Below, piece after piece: positions 1-6,511 of a DNA stretch of 8,114 nt. The stretch spans positions 1-8,114 of the forward strand of contig JAEXQJ010000215.1 of the NCBI GenBank assembly GCA_023438785.1. The letters run 5' to 3'. Origin of the DNA: Pseudomonadota bacterium (lineage in GTDB: Bacteria; Myxococcota_A; Polyangia; Fen-1088). Position numbers and translations under genes: made by a program. How positions within the stretch are numbered: position 1 is the first letter of the stretch; every line of letters starts with the position of its first letter. The notes under the pieces were generated by a model. The model ran no database searches and was not told the origin of the DNA. It worked only from the letters and a program-made list of their open reading frames with translations.

Positions 1-30
1 TGCGTCGCATCCCTTCGTTGCTCGTCGGTC

Positions 31-47
31 AAATACGTCGAGTATTT
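31..47. repeat. short AT-rich inverted repeat downstream of the GH43 gene
   Basis: AAATAC and GTATTT form a perfect 6-bp inverted repeat around a 5-base loop (GTCGA). It is an AT-rich island in very GC-rich DNA, about 50 bases past the stop of the GH43 gene. The stem is weak and no T-run follows it in the direction of GH43 transcription, so it is not a convincing intrinsic terminator. It could be an operator of a gene to the left of the window, or chance. Confidence 0.3.
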
Positions 48-98
48 TCCCTCCTGGCGCCTCGGGCTGCTCGCCAAACCGTTCGGTGCTCTAGTGGG

Positions 99-203
99 TC
101 AGCGTCGGCTTCTCGCTCGGCGGCGTACGCCAAGCGAGAGAGCCATCACGGCCAGCCCGACGAGCCAACCTTGGCCACGACCAGGACCAGTCTGGCAGGA
201 GCA
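99..203 (-). other. MYXO-CTERM-type C-terminal sorting signal
   Basis: The last 34 residues of the GH43 protein (597-630) start with Cys-Ser-Cys, continue through a short Gly-rich stretch into a hydrophobic segment (about 608-621, WLVGLAVMALSLGV) and end in an Arg-rich tail (RRRARSRR). This tripartite layout matches the MYXO-CTERM domain of myxobacteria, which is processed by a dedicated protease (myxosortase) and leaves the protein on the cell surface. The family assignment is from pattern recognition. Confidence 0.8.
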
Positions 204-1991
204 GCCGCCGGCGTCGCCCGATGAGGCGGTCCCCCCTCCTGAGCCGCCGTCCGCCTCCCCGCCACCTTGGCCAGCCTGGCCCGCCCGGGAGCCTGCGCTG
301 CCTCCCGTTGCGCTGCTGCCGCCGTTTCCTGCGCTGGGGCCGCGTCCACCCTGGCCGCCCCTGCCTGCGCTTCCGCCCTGGCCGGCTGTGGGAGAGCTCC
401 CGCCGCTGCCCGCCGCTCCCTCGCCCCCACTGCCTCCGCCCGCGCCCCCGGTCCCTGCTTGGCCCGCCGAACCAGCCGCACCGCCCGCGGCCGAGCCCCC
501 GGCTCCCGCACCGGACGCGCCGCCCTGGCCCGAGCCACCCGCGCCGGAGGCTCCACCGGCACCACCATCAGGGTTCGCCGTGCCCCCGTCCTTGGCGCCG
601 CCGTCGGGACTTCCCGGCCCGCTGAATTGCCACCAATCGAAGTTGAACAGGGTGCCGCTGCCACCCGTGAACTTGAAATACAGATCGTGCTTCCCCGTTG
701 CGCCACTCACGGTGCAGGACTTGGTCGCCCACGTCTGAGCACCGCCCGTGGTCGGCACGGCGAGAGTACCGATCAGGGGTCCGCTTGCACTGTCGAGGCG
801 GAGCTCGATGTTCCCGCCACCCTGGGCCGCGGCTACGCGTGCATCGAAGGAAGTCGCGCCCGCCCCGAACTCCACACTCTTCACGACGAGGAAGTCACCA
901 TTGTGGATTTGCGTCACATCCAATCCGCCCGCGCTGCACACCTCGGTCTTCAGCCCGGATGACCAAGCGATCGTCTCAGCCTCGGTTCGGACGAACGGGT
1001 TCAGCGTGTCGACTGCCGCGGGTCCCGCCGTCGTCATCGTGATCTTCGGGAATGTTCCGTCCGCCTTGTAGGTGAATTGCTCAATGCAGACGGAACGCTT
1101 GTAGCCGCCGCCTCCCGGCAGCGCGGCGTTGTGATAAAAGAAGTAGGAATTTCCCTTGTAATCAACCACACCCGGGTGATTGGTGAAGGCGGCCTTGGGA
1201 AGATTCTTGTCCATGATCACGCCGCGGAAGTTCCAGGGGCCCGTGGGACCGGAGCTGGTTGTGTAGCTGATGTTCTCGGGGACGCCATCGCCGGGATACA
1301 CGATGTAGTAAAGAGAGCCTCGCTTGTAGAACCAGGGCCCCTCTTCGTAGGCGGTGGCGCGATCGGTCTTGCTACGCTGGCCGAAACCCGCGGTGGTCAG
1401 ATCCACCTGCGTCGGCTTCCCCGGATAGGTGGTCATGTCCTTGTTCAGCTTCACGTACCAAAGCTTCGGGTTCCCCCAGTACAGGTAGGCCTGCCCGTCA
1501 TCGTCGATGAACACCGTGGGATCGATGTCGCCCGTTCCGGTAGTCGCCAGCGGCTTGTTCAGCGGATCCGTGAACGGCCCCGTCGGACTCGTCGCCACAG
1601 CCACGCCGATGGCTCCTCCGCCGTTCTTCTGAGTCACGGGCACGTAGAAGTAGAACTTGCCGTCGCGCGGAATGCACTGGCCCGCCCACGCGTCTCCCTT
1701 GGCCCAACTGAACGTCTTGTAGCTGAGCGGAGAGCCGTGATCCGTCCAGTTCACCATGTCCGTCGTGGAGTACACCCTCCAGTCGTTCATGGTGAAGAAG
1801 TTGTTCACCGTGACGTCCTCATCGTGCGTCGTATAGACGTACAGCCTTCCGTCGTACACCATGGGGGCAGGGTCTGCCGTGTAGTTCGTTTGGACAATCG
1901 GATTGTCCGCCAGGGATGAGCGCGGCACCGCGGCTGCGACGCAGAACAGCAGGCCTCCGGCGAGGGTTACGGATCTCTTGCTGATGTTCAT
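99..1991 (-). CDS. secreted GH43 glycosidase with CBM6 and MYXO-CTERM sorting tail
   Basis: A 630-aa precursor, probably an arabinofuranosidase or xylosidase acting outside the cell on arabinoxylan- or arabinan-type polymers. Residues 1-28 are a type I signal peptide (NISKR, hydrophobic core, cleavage after SLA). Residues about 31-330 form the GH43 five-bladed propeller. The usual three carboxylates are visible: D40 in TADPAP (base), D157 in DIDPTVF (pKa modulator) and E217 in YEEGPW (acid). H272 lies in the NHPG motif. Residues about 333-457 are a CBM6-like sandwich starting FVRTEAE and ending FNFDWWQF, with the Asn/Trp ligand region typical of the family. A Gly/Ala/Ser linker (458-596) leads to a C-terminal GCSC, hydrophobic helix and Arg-rich end. 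The ATG at 1991 is preferred because GGGAGG lies 7 bases upstream and the signal peptide begins there; an in-frame start at 2114 would add 41 residues that are not signal-like. It lies 173 bp downstream of the beta-helix gene on the same strand, so cotranscription is possible. Family call is strong; exact substrate is unknown. Confidence 0.9.
   Translation of the reverse strand: MNISKRSVTLAGGLLFCVAAAVPRSSLADNPIVQTNYTADPAPMVYDGRLYVYTTHDEDVTVNNFFTMNDWRVYSTTDMVNWTDHGSPLSYKTFSWAKGDAWAGQCIPRDGKFYFYVPVTQKNGGGAIGVAVATSPTGPFTDPLNKPLATTGTGDIDPTVFIDDDGQAYLYWGNPKLWYVKLNKDMTTYPGKPTQVDLTTAGFGQRSKTDRATAYEEGPWFYKRGSLYYIVYPGDGVPENISYTTSSGPTGPWNFRGVIMDKNLPKAAFTNHPGVVDYKGNSYFFYHNAALPGGGGYKRSVCIEQFTYKADGTFPKITMTTAGPAAVDTLNPFVRTEAETIAWSSGLKTEVCSAGGLDVTQIHNGDFLVVKSVEFGAGATSFDARVAAAQGGGNIELRLDSASGPLIGTLAVPTTGGAQTWATKSCTVSGATGKHDLYFKFTGGSGTLFNFDWWQFSGPGSPDGGAKDGGTANPDGGAGGASGAGGSGQGGASGAGAGGSAAGGAAGSAGQAGTGGAGGGSGGEGAAGSGGSSPTAGQGGSAGRGGQGGRGPSAGNGGSSATGGSAGSRAGQAGQGGGEADGGSGGGTASSGDAGGCSCQTGPGRGQGWLVGLAVMALSLGVRRRARSRR
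204..620 (-). repeat. low-complexity Gly/Ala/Ser linker-coding region
   Basis: This codes for residues 458-596 of the GH43 protein, about 139 residues of mostly Gly, Ala and Ser with some Gln, Thr, Arg and Asp. It is a flexible spacer holding the catalytic and CBM6 modules away from the membrane anchor. The DNA is extremely GC-rich, so long spurious open frames appear on the opposite strand. Such tracts tend to vary in length between strains. Confidence 0.85.
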
Positions 1992-1998
1992 GGTTGTG

Positions 1999-2004
1999 CC
2001 TCCC
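1999..2004 (-). promoter_or_regulatory. ribosome binding site of the GH43 gene
   Basis: On the minus strand GGGAGG sits 7 bases before the ATG at 1991. It decides the start in favour of 1991 over the upstream in-frame ATG at 2114. Confidence 0.75.
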
Positions 2005-2164
2005 AGACTTCTGGTGAGCCTCTCGCGCGCAAAGGAGTGCGCCCAGGCTTTGGTCGTCAACTGATTCTGCGCGCCCAGCGCTGCCTCGCCTAGTTCTATC
2101 TCGCGCCTCGGCACGCCTCCATCGGAGCGACCCTTGTTCTGTACATCACCGCCGTCCGCCGCCG

Positions 2165-4762
2165 CTACGTCCCCGATACCCTTAGGAGTGCGCTCGATTC
2201 ACCGATCTTCTTTCCCTGGCCGTCCACGATGAACAGCTTGTAGTTCCCAGGCGTGGTCGGAACCGCGATCGAGGTCGCGTCACCAGCCGCCTTGGTCATG
2301 GTGGCGCCGGCGGCGAAGGTGGTCGTTCCTGCCGGTGCCAGCCAAACCATGGCTGAGGCGTCTCCATTGCTTCGGATAGGAAGGCTGGTGGTGCCGCGGG
2401 GTGGGGCGCAACTTGCCGGGAAGACGTAGTCGGCGATGGACACGAGGGTGCTCGGTACGATGCTTCGGTAGTCAGCCTGAACGCCGGAGGCCAAGCAGAA
2501 CTTGTACTGCTCCAACGGCCAAACGTTGTCGGGCACCGCCACGGGACGGTCGATCTTGCTGTCGCGCGGGGTGATTCCCATCTTGCTGACCGTCGCGTAC
2601 GTCCTGAGGATGGTGAGGTCGTGCTTGTCGCCGTATTCCTCGGCGTTGATCGTGTACTTCACGCCGGGGTCGATATCGAGGACGTTGTCATTCTCGGTGA
2701 TGTACGCGCTGCCCTCGTCGTTGTGGAGGCCATAGGTCGGTCCCGATGTAGCCGGAGGAATACCCTTGACGTAGTTCTGATTGATAGTCGTCCCCGGCAT
2801 CTGGCCGAGGGTGTAGATGGCCCCGCTATCATGCAGCCGATTGAGGGTGGCGTTGAAGCGGTTGTAGCTGATTGTGTTGTCCTTGCACGTGGTCGAATCG
2901 ACGAAGTTACGCCATCCCCAGCCCAGGTTGATGCCGTTGTAGGCTGTCGTGTGGATGTGGTTGTAGGTGATGGAGAGCCCGTTGACGAAGAAGGCTGTAA
3001 CCCCGGCGTGCCCACCGAACCCCGGCAGAGTGCTCACGTTGTAGATGAAGTTGTTGGTGATGGTGTCCTTCGTGCAGATGCCCTCCACGCCAGCGGGGTA
3101 TTTCGCATGGGTTCCGCCGTCCCCCAGGTAGACGTGCTGGGGATGGCCGACCGTAATCCCGCTGCCAGCGATATCCGTGATGTAGTTGCCGATGACATTG
3201 GAGTTGATGACATCGTTGATCATGGCGATGCCCTCCGACCCGCTGTGCTTGATCACGTTGTCGACGAAACTGATGCCATCGGCGTTGTTCATATTGATCA
3301 TGGCCGGAAGGGTGTCGACGATCTGGTATTTGCTGCTGTGCCAGTCTCCGTCGCCATAGGCGACGTAGACGGTCGCGCCCTGCACCGTGGCCTTGCCGCG
3401 CGAGTTCGCGACCTCGTAGAGGTTGTAGTCGGTGTTCGCGAAGGTGATGCCCTTGAATGTGATGTTCTTGACCCGGTTGGAGCTCGATGTCCCCGCGATA
3501 TCGAGCAGCTTCTCGGCGACCGGTGCCTCCACGTCGGCGGTGGCCATGTCCTCGTTGGCCCTGCGGTAGTAGTAGAGGGTCCCCGTGGTCTTGTCGAAAT
3601 AGAACTGCCCGGCACCGTTCATGAATTCGAAAGCGTTGAAGATGGTGTGTGTGCCCCCGGTGCCGAATCCGGAGTTCCATCCCGGCAGTTGAGCGATCAC
3701 GCCGTAGGGCTGCTGTAGGAGCAGCGCCCGATTGTTATCCGACGTGGTGATCACGTCCCGCGTACAGACGATGTTCTCGTTCCAGGTCGTGCCGTTGACG
3801 ATCTCGAGATCGTCTTTGTTGCTGGATATGGCGGGAACGTCGGTGAGACTGTATTTGACGCCGTCGCTGCCGCTGCCGCTCTTCCACGCCCAGGACCCCT
3901 GGCTTGTTGTGACAGCATGCGTCCCGTAGCCACCCTTGGACGTAACCTTCTTGCTGGTCATCGACGCCCTCAGGTCGTTGACGTACAGATTCCGCAGTTT
4001 GGTCGTGCGATTCAGGGGGGCCTTGTAGACGTTGCCGCTGTGTTGGGTCCACCCGGTGACCTTCGTGGCACCGTTCAGGACTGGCGTTTCTCCGGGATAG
4101 GCCGCGTAATAGACGCGGTAGCCATTCGTGCCCGAATCCTGCACGCCCAGGGTGATGGTGCTCGTGACGCTGTGGTTGCCGCCGCGTAGGTAGACGTAGA
4201 TGTCACCGGTCATCTTGCTGTTCACCGTGCGAACCGCGTCGCGTGCCTTGGCCACCGTGCGGAAAGGCGCGCTCTCCGTCCCCGGGCTGTCGTCGCTCCC
4301 CGTCGGTGCAACGTAGTAGTAGGCTTGTGCGGGCGGCTTGGGGAACGAGCCAGAGCCCCCGGTGCCGCCCGCCCCGCCTACGGCGCCTCCGCCGGTGCCG
4401 CCCACGCCGGTGCCGCCGGCACCGCCCGTCGACTTGCCCCCGCCTCCAAAGGCGCCGGCCGTGCCGCCGGTCTGGACGCCGGCCGTTCCACCGGCCTGGA
4501 CACCGGCCCCTCCGCCGCTCGCATTGCCCCCGGTCGAAACGCCGGTCCCACCGTTCCGTCCCCCGGCCGTCGTGCCGCCGGCGGTCCCGCCCGTACGGCC
4601 CGCGCCGCCCGTCGCGACCGTCTGCCCGGCTGAGCCGCTCACGCCCCCCTGGCTGGACGCTCCTCCGGTCCCGCCATTGGATTCCGCTGGTGAGCCCGAA
4701 CTACAGGCGAGGATGAGCGTCAGAGTCGCGCTCCAGCAGGTCCATTGGTATCCGTGGCTCAT
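2165..4762 (-). CDS. right-handed beta-helix lipoprotein, GH141/GH120-like glycosidase
   Basis: An 865-aa lipoprotein. Residues 1-20 are a signal peptide ending in lipobox ILAC with lipidated C20; the following Ser-Ser suggests outer-membrane sorting. Residues 21-140 are a Gly/Thr/Ala linker. From 148 (YYYVAPTGSDDSPGT) the protein has the usual start of secreted parallel beta-helix enzymes, with the YLRGG motif at 191-195, DSGT at 209-212, AYPGE at 221-225 and LYVND at 259-263. Helical rungs rich in N-x-I/V run from about 430 to 700 (VKNITFKGITF, NGISF-like turns, GWGWRN at 614-619). The pattern resembles GH141 (xylanase/fucosidase) and more distantly GH120 (xylosidase). LHDSGAIYTLG (D645) and NDEGSAY (D682, E683) are candidate catalytic carboxylates by analogy. 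A separate C-terminal beta-sandwich-like region (about 786-865) ends GNYKLFIVDGQG...LLRV. The ATG at 4762 was chosen because GAGGAG lies 7 bases upstream and the signal peptide starts there; starting at 4810 would add 16 non-signal residues. The fold is clear; activity and family number are inferred and a lyase cannot be excluded. Confidence 0.82.
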   Translation of the reverse strand: MSHGYQWTCWSATLTLILACSSGSPAESNGGTGGASSQGGVSGSAGQTVATGGAGRTGGTAGGTTAGGRNGGTGVSTGGNASGGGAGVQAGGTAGVQTGGTAGAFGGGGKSTGGAGGTGVGGTGGGAVGGAGGTGGSGSFPKPPAQAYYYVAPTGSDDSPGTESAPFRTVAKARDAVRTVNSKMTGDIYVYLRGGNHSVTSTITLGVQDSGTNGYRVYYAAYPGETPVLNGATKVTGWTQHSGNVYKAPLNRTTKLRNLYVNDLRASMTSKKVTSKGGYGTHAVTTSQGSWAWKSGSGSDGVKYSLTDVPAISSNKDDLEIVNGTTWNENIVCTRDVITTSDNNRALLLQQPYGVIAQLPGWNSGFGTGGTHTIFNAFEFMNGAGQFYFDKTTGTLYYYRRANEDMATADVEAPVAEKLLDIAGTSSSNRVKNITFKGITFANTDYNLYEVANSRGKATVQGATVYVAYGDGDWHSSKYQIVDTLPAMINMNNADGISFVDNVIKHSGSEGIAMINDVINSNVIGNYITDIAGSGITVGHPQHVYLGDGGTHAKYPAGVEGICTKDTITNNFIYNVSTLPGFGGHAGVTAFFVNGLSITYNHIHTTAYNGINLGWGWRNFVDSTTCKDNTISYNRFNATLNRLHDSGAIYTLGQMPGTTINQNYVKGIPPATSGPTYGLHNDEGSAYITENDNVLDIDPGVKYTINAEEYGDKHDLTILRTYATVSKMGITPRDSKIDRPVAVPDNVWPLEQYKFCLASGVQADYRSIVPSTLVSIADYVFPASCAPPRGTTSLPIRSNGDASAMVWLAPAGTTTFAAGATMTKAAGDATSIAVPTTPGNYKLFIVDGQGKKIGESSALLRVSGT
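4343..4702 (-). repeat. low-complexity Gly/Thr/Ala linker with short tandem repeats
   Basis: This codes for residues 21-140 of the beta-helix lipoprotein, between the lipidated Cys and the enzyme domain. It includes a clear 8-residue tandem pair, VQAGGTAG then VQTGGTAG (residues 88-103, bases 4454-4501), and further GGTGG/GGAGG units. Its role is probably a flexible tether to the outer membrane. Confidence 0.8.
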
Positions 4763-5027
4763 GTTGGCTCTCCTCTGTTGTGAACGTTTCGTGTGAATCT
4801 GGGAGCACACGCGGCCTGGCTCGCGCGGCCACAGGGAGCGCCCGTCGATGGGGCGACCTGTGGGTGGGCGATCGTAGGCAGGGACACGTCGGTGCCTAGT
4901 TCACGCAGTCTAGGGGGCGGCCATTCCTCGTGGCGATAGTCGTGATGTACGAAGAGTGGTCGGTCTGTGAGGCAACCGCGGTGCGCGCCAGCGGGGCCAT
5001 TCTTCCGTCCGCTCCGCCATCGGGCGG
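4763..5027 (-). promoter_or_regulatory. 265-bp leader between the AraC gene and the beta-helix gene
   Basis: This is the gap between the stop of the leftward AraC gene and the beta-helix start. Its length suggests that the glycosidase gene has its own promoter. No convincing sigma-70 or sigma-54 box was found. On the minus strand CCTGTGGCC (4827-4835) differs by one base from the 9-bp repeat found between the two AraC genes. Two TGTGAA copies 13 bp apart lie at 4779-4797 beside the ribosome binding site. No good terminator for the AraC gene was seen. Confidence 0.4.
4770..4775 (-). promoter_or_regulatory. ribosome binding site of the beta-helix lipoprotein gene
   Basis: GAGGAG on the minus strand lies 7 bases before the ATG at 4762. 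It supports that start over the in-frame ATG at 4810. Confidence 0.75.
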
Positions 5028-6023
5028 CTACCAGATCGTCCGTCGGTAGGCCAGTGGGCTCAGGTGCTGATAGCGGCGGAAGACCTTGCAGAAGTGATTC
5101 GCGTTCGCGAAGCCACACGCGGCGGCTATGGATTTGAGCGGTTCGCGCGTCTCGCGCAGCATGCGGGCTGCTTCGTGAACGCGCACCTCGGTGGCATAGC
5201 GGGCCGGAGTCAGGCCTGTGAGGGCATGGAAGTAGTGACTGAAGTAGCTGCGGCTCATGCCGTACTCGGCAGCAACCGCATCAACGCGAATGGTCTTGGG
5301 CAGATTTGCCACAATGCGCGAGCGCATGGTCTCCAGGAGTCGTTCGCCTCCGGTGGCGCTCTGACGGGACTCGATGGCCCATCGCTCGAAGGCAAGCACG
5401 AACTCCCAAAGCGCCAGCTCGACTTCGAACCGATCTCGGAAATCCTTCTTGATGGTGCCCCGCATGAGGCGCAGGAAGCTGCGTGCCAGCGCCCCGTCGG
5501 GGGCCACATCCACGATGGGGCCACTCGATCTGACCTGCTTCGTTATGCGGGCGACGAGGGCGGGAAGGTGCATGCCAATCCAGGCAAACGTCCACCCCGG
5601 CGACTCCGGCGGGAGGTAGTAGCGATGCCGCGAGGGAATGATCGCGAAGAACGCCCGGCCCGGGGTGATCCTTTCTGGTTGCTTGCCGTACAGTTCGAAA
5701 TGGCCCCAGCCCGCTAGGCCGAGCTGAAAGTAGATCACGGGCGGATCGTCCGGCCCCGGGCGGTTCATCCCGTCGAAGTAATAGCCGGCCGGATCGGTTC
5801 GCGTCTCGATGCTGCCGCAAAAGGCCGTCTTGAGCGTCCACCACAGGGGCGGTGGCACGGGCGCGCGAGAGAGTTGGATCAGATGGCGCAGTGTGGCCGC
5901 CCACTCCGGATCCGGGGTCGGCCCCGGGATGCGACCAGCCAAGACGTCAGAGGTCAGAATTTGGTAATTGCGACGCCTCCACTCCGCCAGCTCCGACGAT
6001 TTCGATGGGGCTCGACGCGACAC
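5028..6023 (-). CDS. AraC-family transcriptional regulator (paralog 1)
   Basis: A 331-aa DNA-binding regulator, probably sensing a sugar released by the neighbouring enzymes. The N-terminal half carries a cupin-like AraC ligand-binding domain (about 93-160): LAGWGHFELYG, ITPGRAFFAIIPSRHRYYLPP and SPGWTFAWIGMH follow the typical pattern. A conserved helix/linker block IKKDFRDRF spans 191-199. The C-terminal double helix-turn-helix covers about 231-328, with the first HTH around VDAVAAEYGMSRSYFSHYF and the second at LKSIAAACGFANANHFCKVF followed by the family's LSPLAYRR end. The start is GTG (6021-6023): an in-frame TAG lies only four codons upstream and a weak AGGT is 7 bases before it. It is divergent from its paralog at 6512 and lies upstream of the two glycosidase genes on the same strand, which makes them its likely targets. 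Family certain; effector unknown. Confidence 0.92.
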   Translation of the reverse strand: MSRRAPSKSSELAEWRRRNYQILTSDVLAGRIPGPTPDPEWAATLRHLIQLSRAPVPPPLWWTLKTAFCGSIETRTDPAGYYFDGMNRPGPDDPPVIYFQLGLAGWGHFELYGKQPERITPGRAFFAIIPSRHRYYLPPESPGWTFAWIGMHLPALVARITKQVRSSGPIVDVAPDGALARSFLRLMRGTIKKDFRDRFEVELALWEFVLAFERWAIESRQSATGGERLLETMRSRIVANLPKTIRVDAVAAEYGMSRSYFSHYFHALTGLTPARYATEVRVHEAARMLRETREPLKSIAAACGFANANHFCKVFRRYQHLSPLAYRRTIW

Positions 6024-6209
6024 TCTGGAAACCTACTTCGGATTTCGAGGGACCTGCAACACAGCTTCGCGGTCGCGGTTGCCCAATTGAGGCTCGTCAT
6101 CAATGCCGGAGACGCCTACTCGAAGCACCCGACCGTCGGAAAGCGAGGGAGGACAACGCATCTTGGCGATTGGAATCGTCAAGCAGAGGGTCGAGAACTC
6201 GCGTTAGGC

Positions 6210-6250
6210 CCTCTGGCCGATGGGCCACGGTTCCGAGTGGACCTCTGGCC
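6210..6250. repeat. 9-bp direct repeat, candidate AraC operator
   Basis: CCTCTGGCC occurs at 6210-6218 and again at 6242-6250, 32 bp apart, close to three helical turns. AraC-family proteins commonly bind directly repeated sites, and the pair lies just upstream of a possible -35 element. A one-mismatch copy sits upstream of the beta-helix gene on the minus strand at 4827-4835. In GC-rich DNA chance occurrence is possible; no binding evidence exists in the sequence itself. Confidence 0.3.
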
Positions 6251-6261
6251 CTGAGCCGGTT

Positions 6262-6292
6262 TTGGCGAGTTCTACACCTAGGGGGGTATGAC
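6262..6292 (+). promoter_or_regulatory. weak candidate promoter for the rightward AraC gene
   Basis: TTGGCG (6262-6267) resembles a -35 box and TATGAC (6287-6292) a -10 box, but the spacing is 19 bp and both are imperfect. The start codon is about 220 bases further on, implying a long leader. An activator-dependent promoter would be expected to look poor; so would a chance match. Confidence 0.2.
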
Positions 6293-6502
6293 GACAGTCC
6301 CGTGTCTCCCCTGCCGTCCGTCGAAAGCGTCACCTTCGCGGCATGCAGCCGGAGGGCGCCTCTGTCGGCCACGCCGTGCGCGACGCGGAAGCCGGGCCCA
6401 GTGCCCGCGCCATCCGGCCGCCTCGAAGTCTGGCCCGCGCATGCGTTCGCCCCGCCCCAGCGCTGGCATGGCAGAGCTCATCGTTCGCACATCTGGGCCC
6501 GC

Positions 6503-6508
6503 GAGGAG
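6503..6508 (+). promoter_or_regulatory. ribosome binding site of AraC paralog 2
   Basis: GAGGAG precedes the ATG at 6512 with a short 3-base gap. No other ATG or GTG with a better site lies nearby in frame, so it supports this start although the spacing is tight. Confidence 0.55.
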
Positions 6509-6511
6509 CTG

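Larger units (their letters stand above)
6024..6511. promoter_or_regulatory. divergent intergenic region between the two AraC genes
   Basis: These 488 bp separate the starts of the head-to-head AraC paralogs and should hold both promoters. The rightward frame stays open through the whole stretch back to 5852, but the encoded sequence is low-quality Arg/Pro-rich residue with no AraC similarity, and no paralog has such an extension, so it is treated as noncoding. Contents: an exact 9-bp direct repeat (6210-6250), a weak rightward promoter candidate (6262-6292) and a GC-rich inverted repeat CGGGC/GCCCG at 6393-6407. No small gene was recognised. Confidence 0.55.

Noticed and set aside
94..738. 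Long Pro/Ala-rich rightward open frame
   Set aside because: It is the antisense shadow of the Gly/Ala/Ser linker and CBM6 part of the GH43 gene; composition is a by-product of GC-rich codons and no domain is seen.
1077..1919. 280-codon rightward open frame
   Set aside because: It lies antisense to the GH43 catalytic domain, whose motifs are intact; the translated product is rich in Val, Arg and His with no recognisable fold.
2032..2060. TTGACG as a -35 box for the GH43 gene (minus strand)
   Set aside because: No acceptable -10 sequence lies 16-18 bp downstream.
1992..2114. Upstream start of the GH43 gene at 2114
   Set aside because: The added 41 residues would bury the signal peptide, and the ATG at 1991 has a good ribosome binding site.
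2113..2126. CTCC/GGAG hairpin between the beta-helix and GH43 genes as a terminator
   Set aside because: The stem is only 4 bp and lacks a T-run on the transcribed side, so readthrough from the upstream gene cannot be excluded.
2621..3718. 365-codon rightward open frame
   Set aside because: It is antisense to the beta-helix domain; its Asp/Val-rich periodicity mirrors the rungs of the real protein.
6393..6407. CGGGC/GCCCG inverted repeat as a terminator
   Set aside because: No T-run follows, it sits between two divergent starts, and such short GC stems are frequent in this DNA.
5852..6511. N-terminal extension of AraC paralog 2 by 220 codons
   Set aside because: The frame is open, but the first part is antisense to the other AraC gene, the product is Arg/Pro-rich without a domain, and a ribosome binding site and paralog alignment support the start at 6512.
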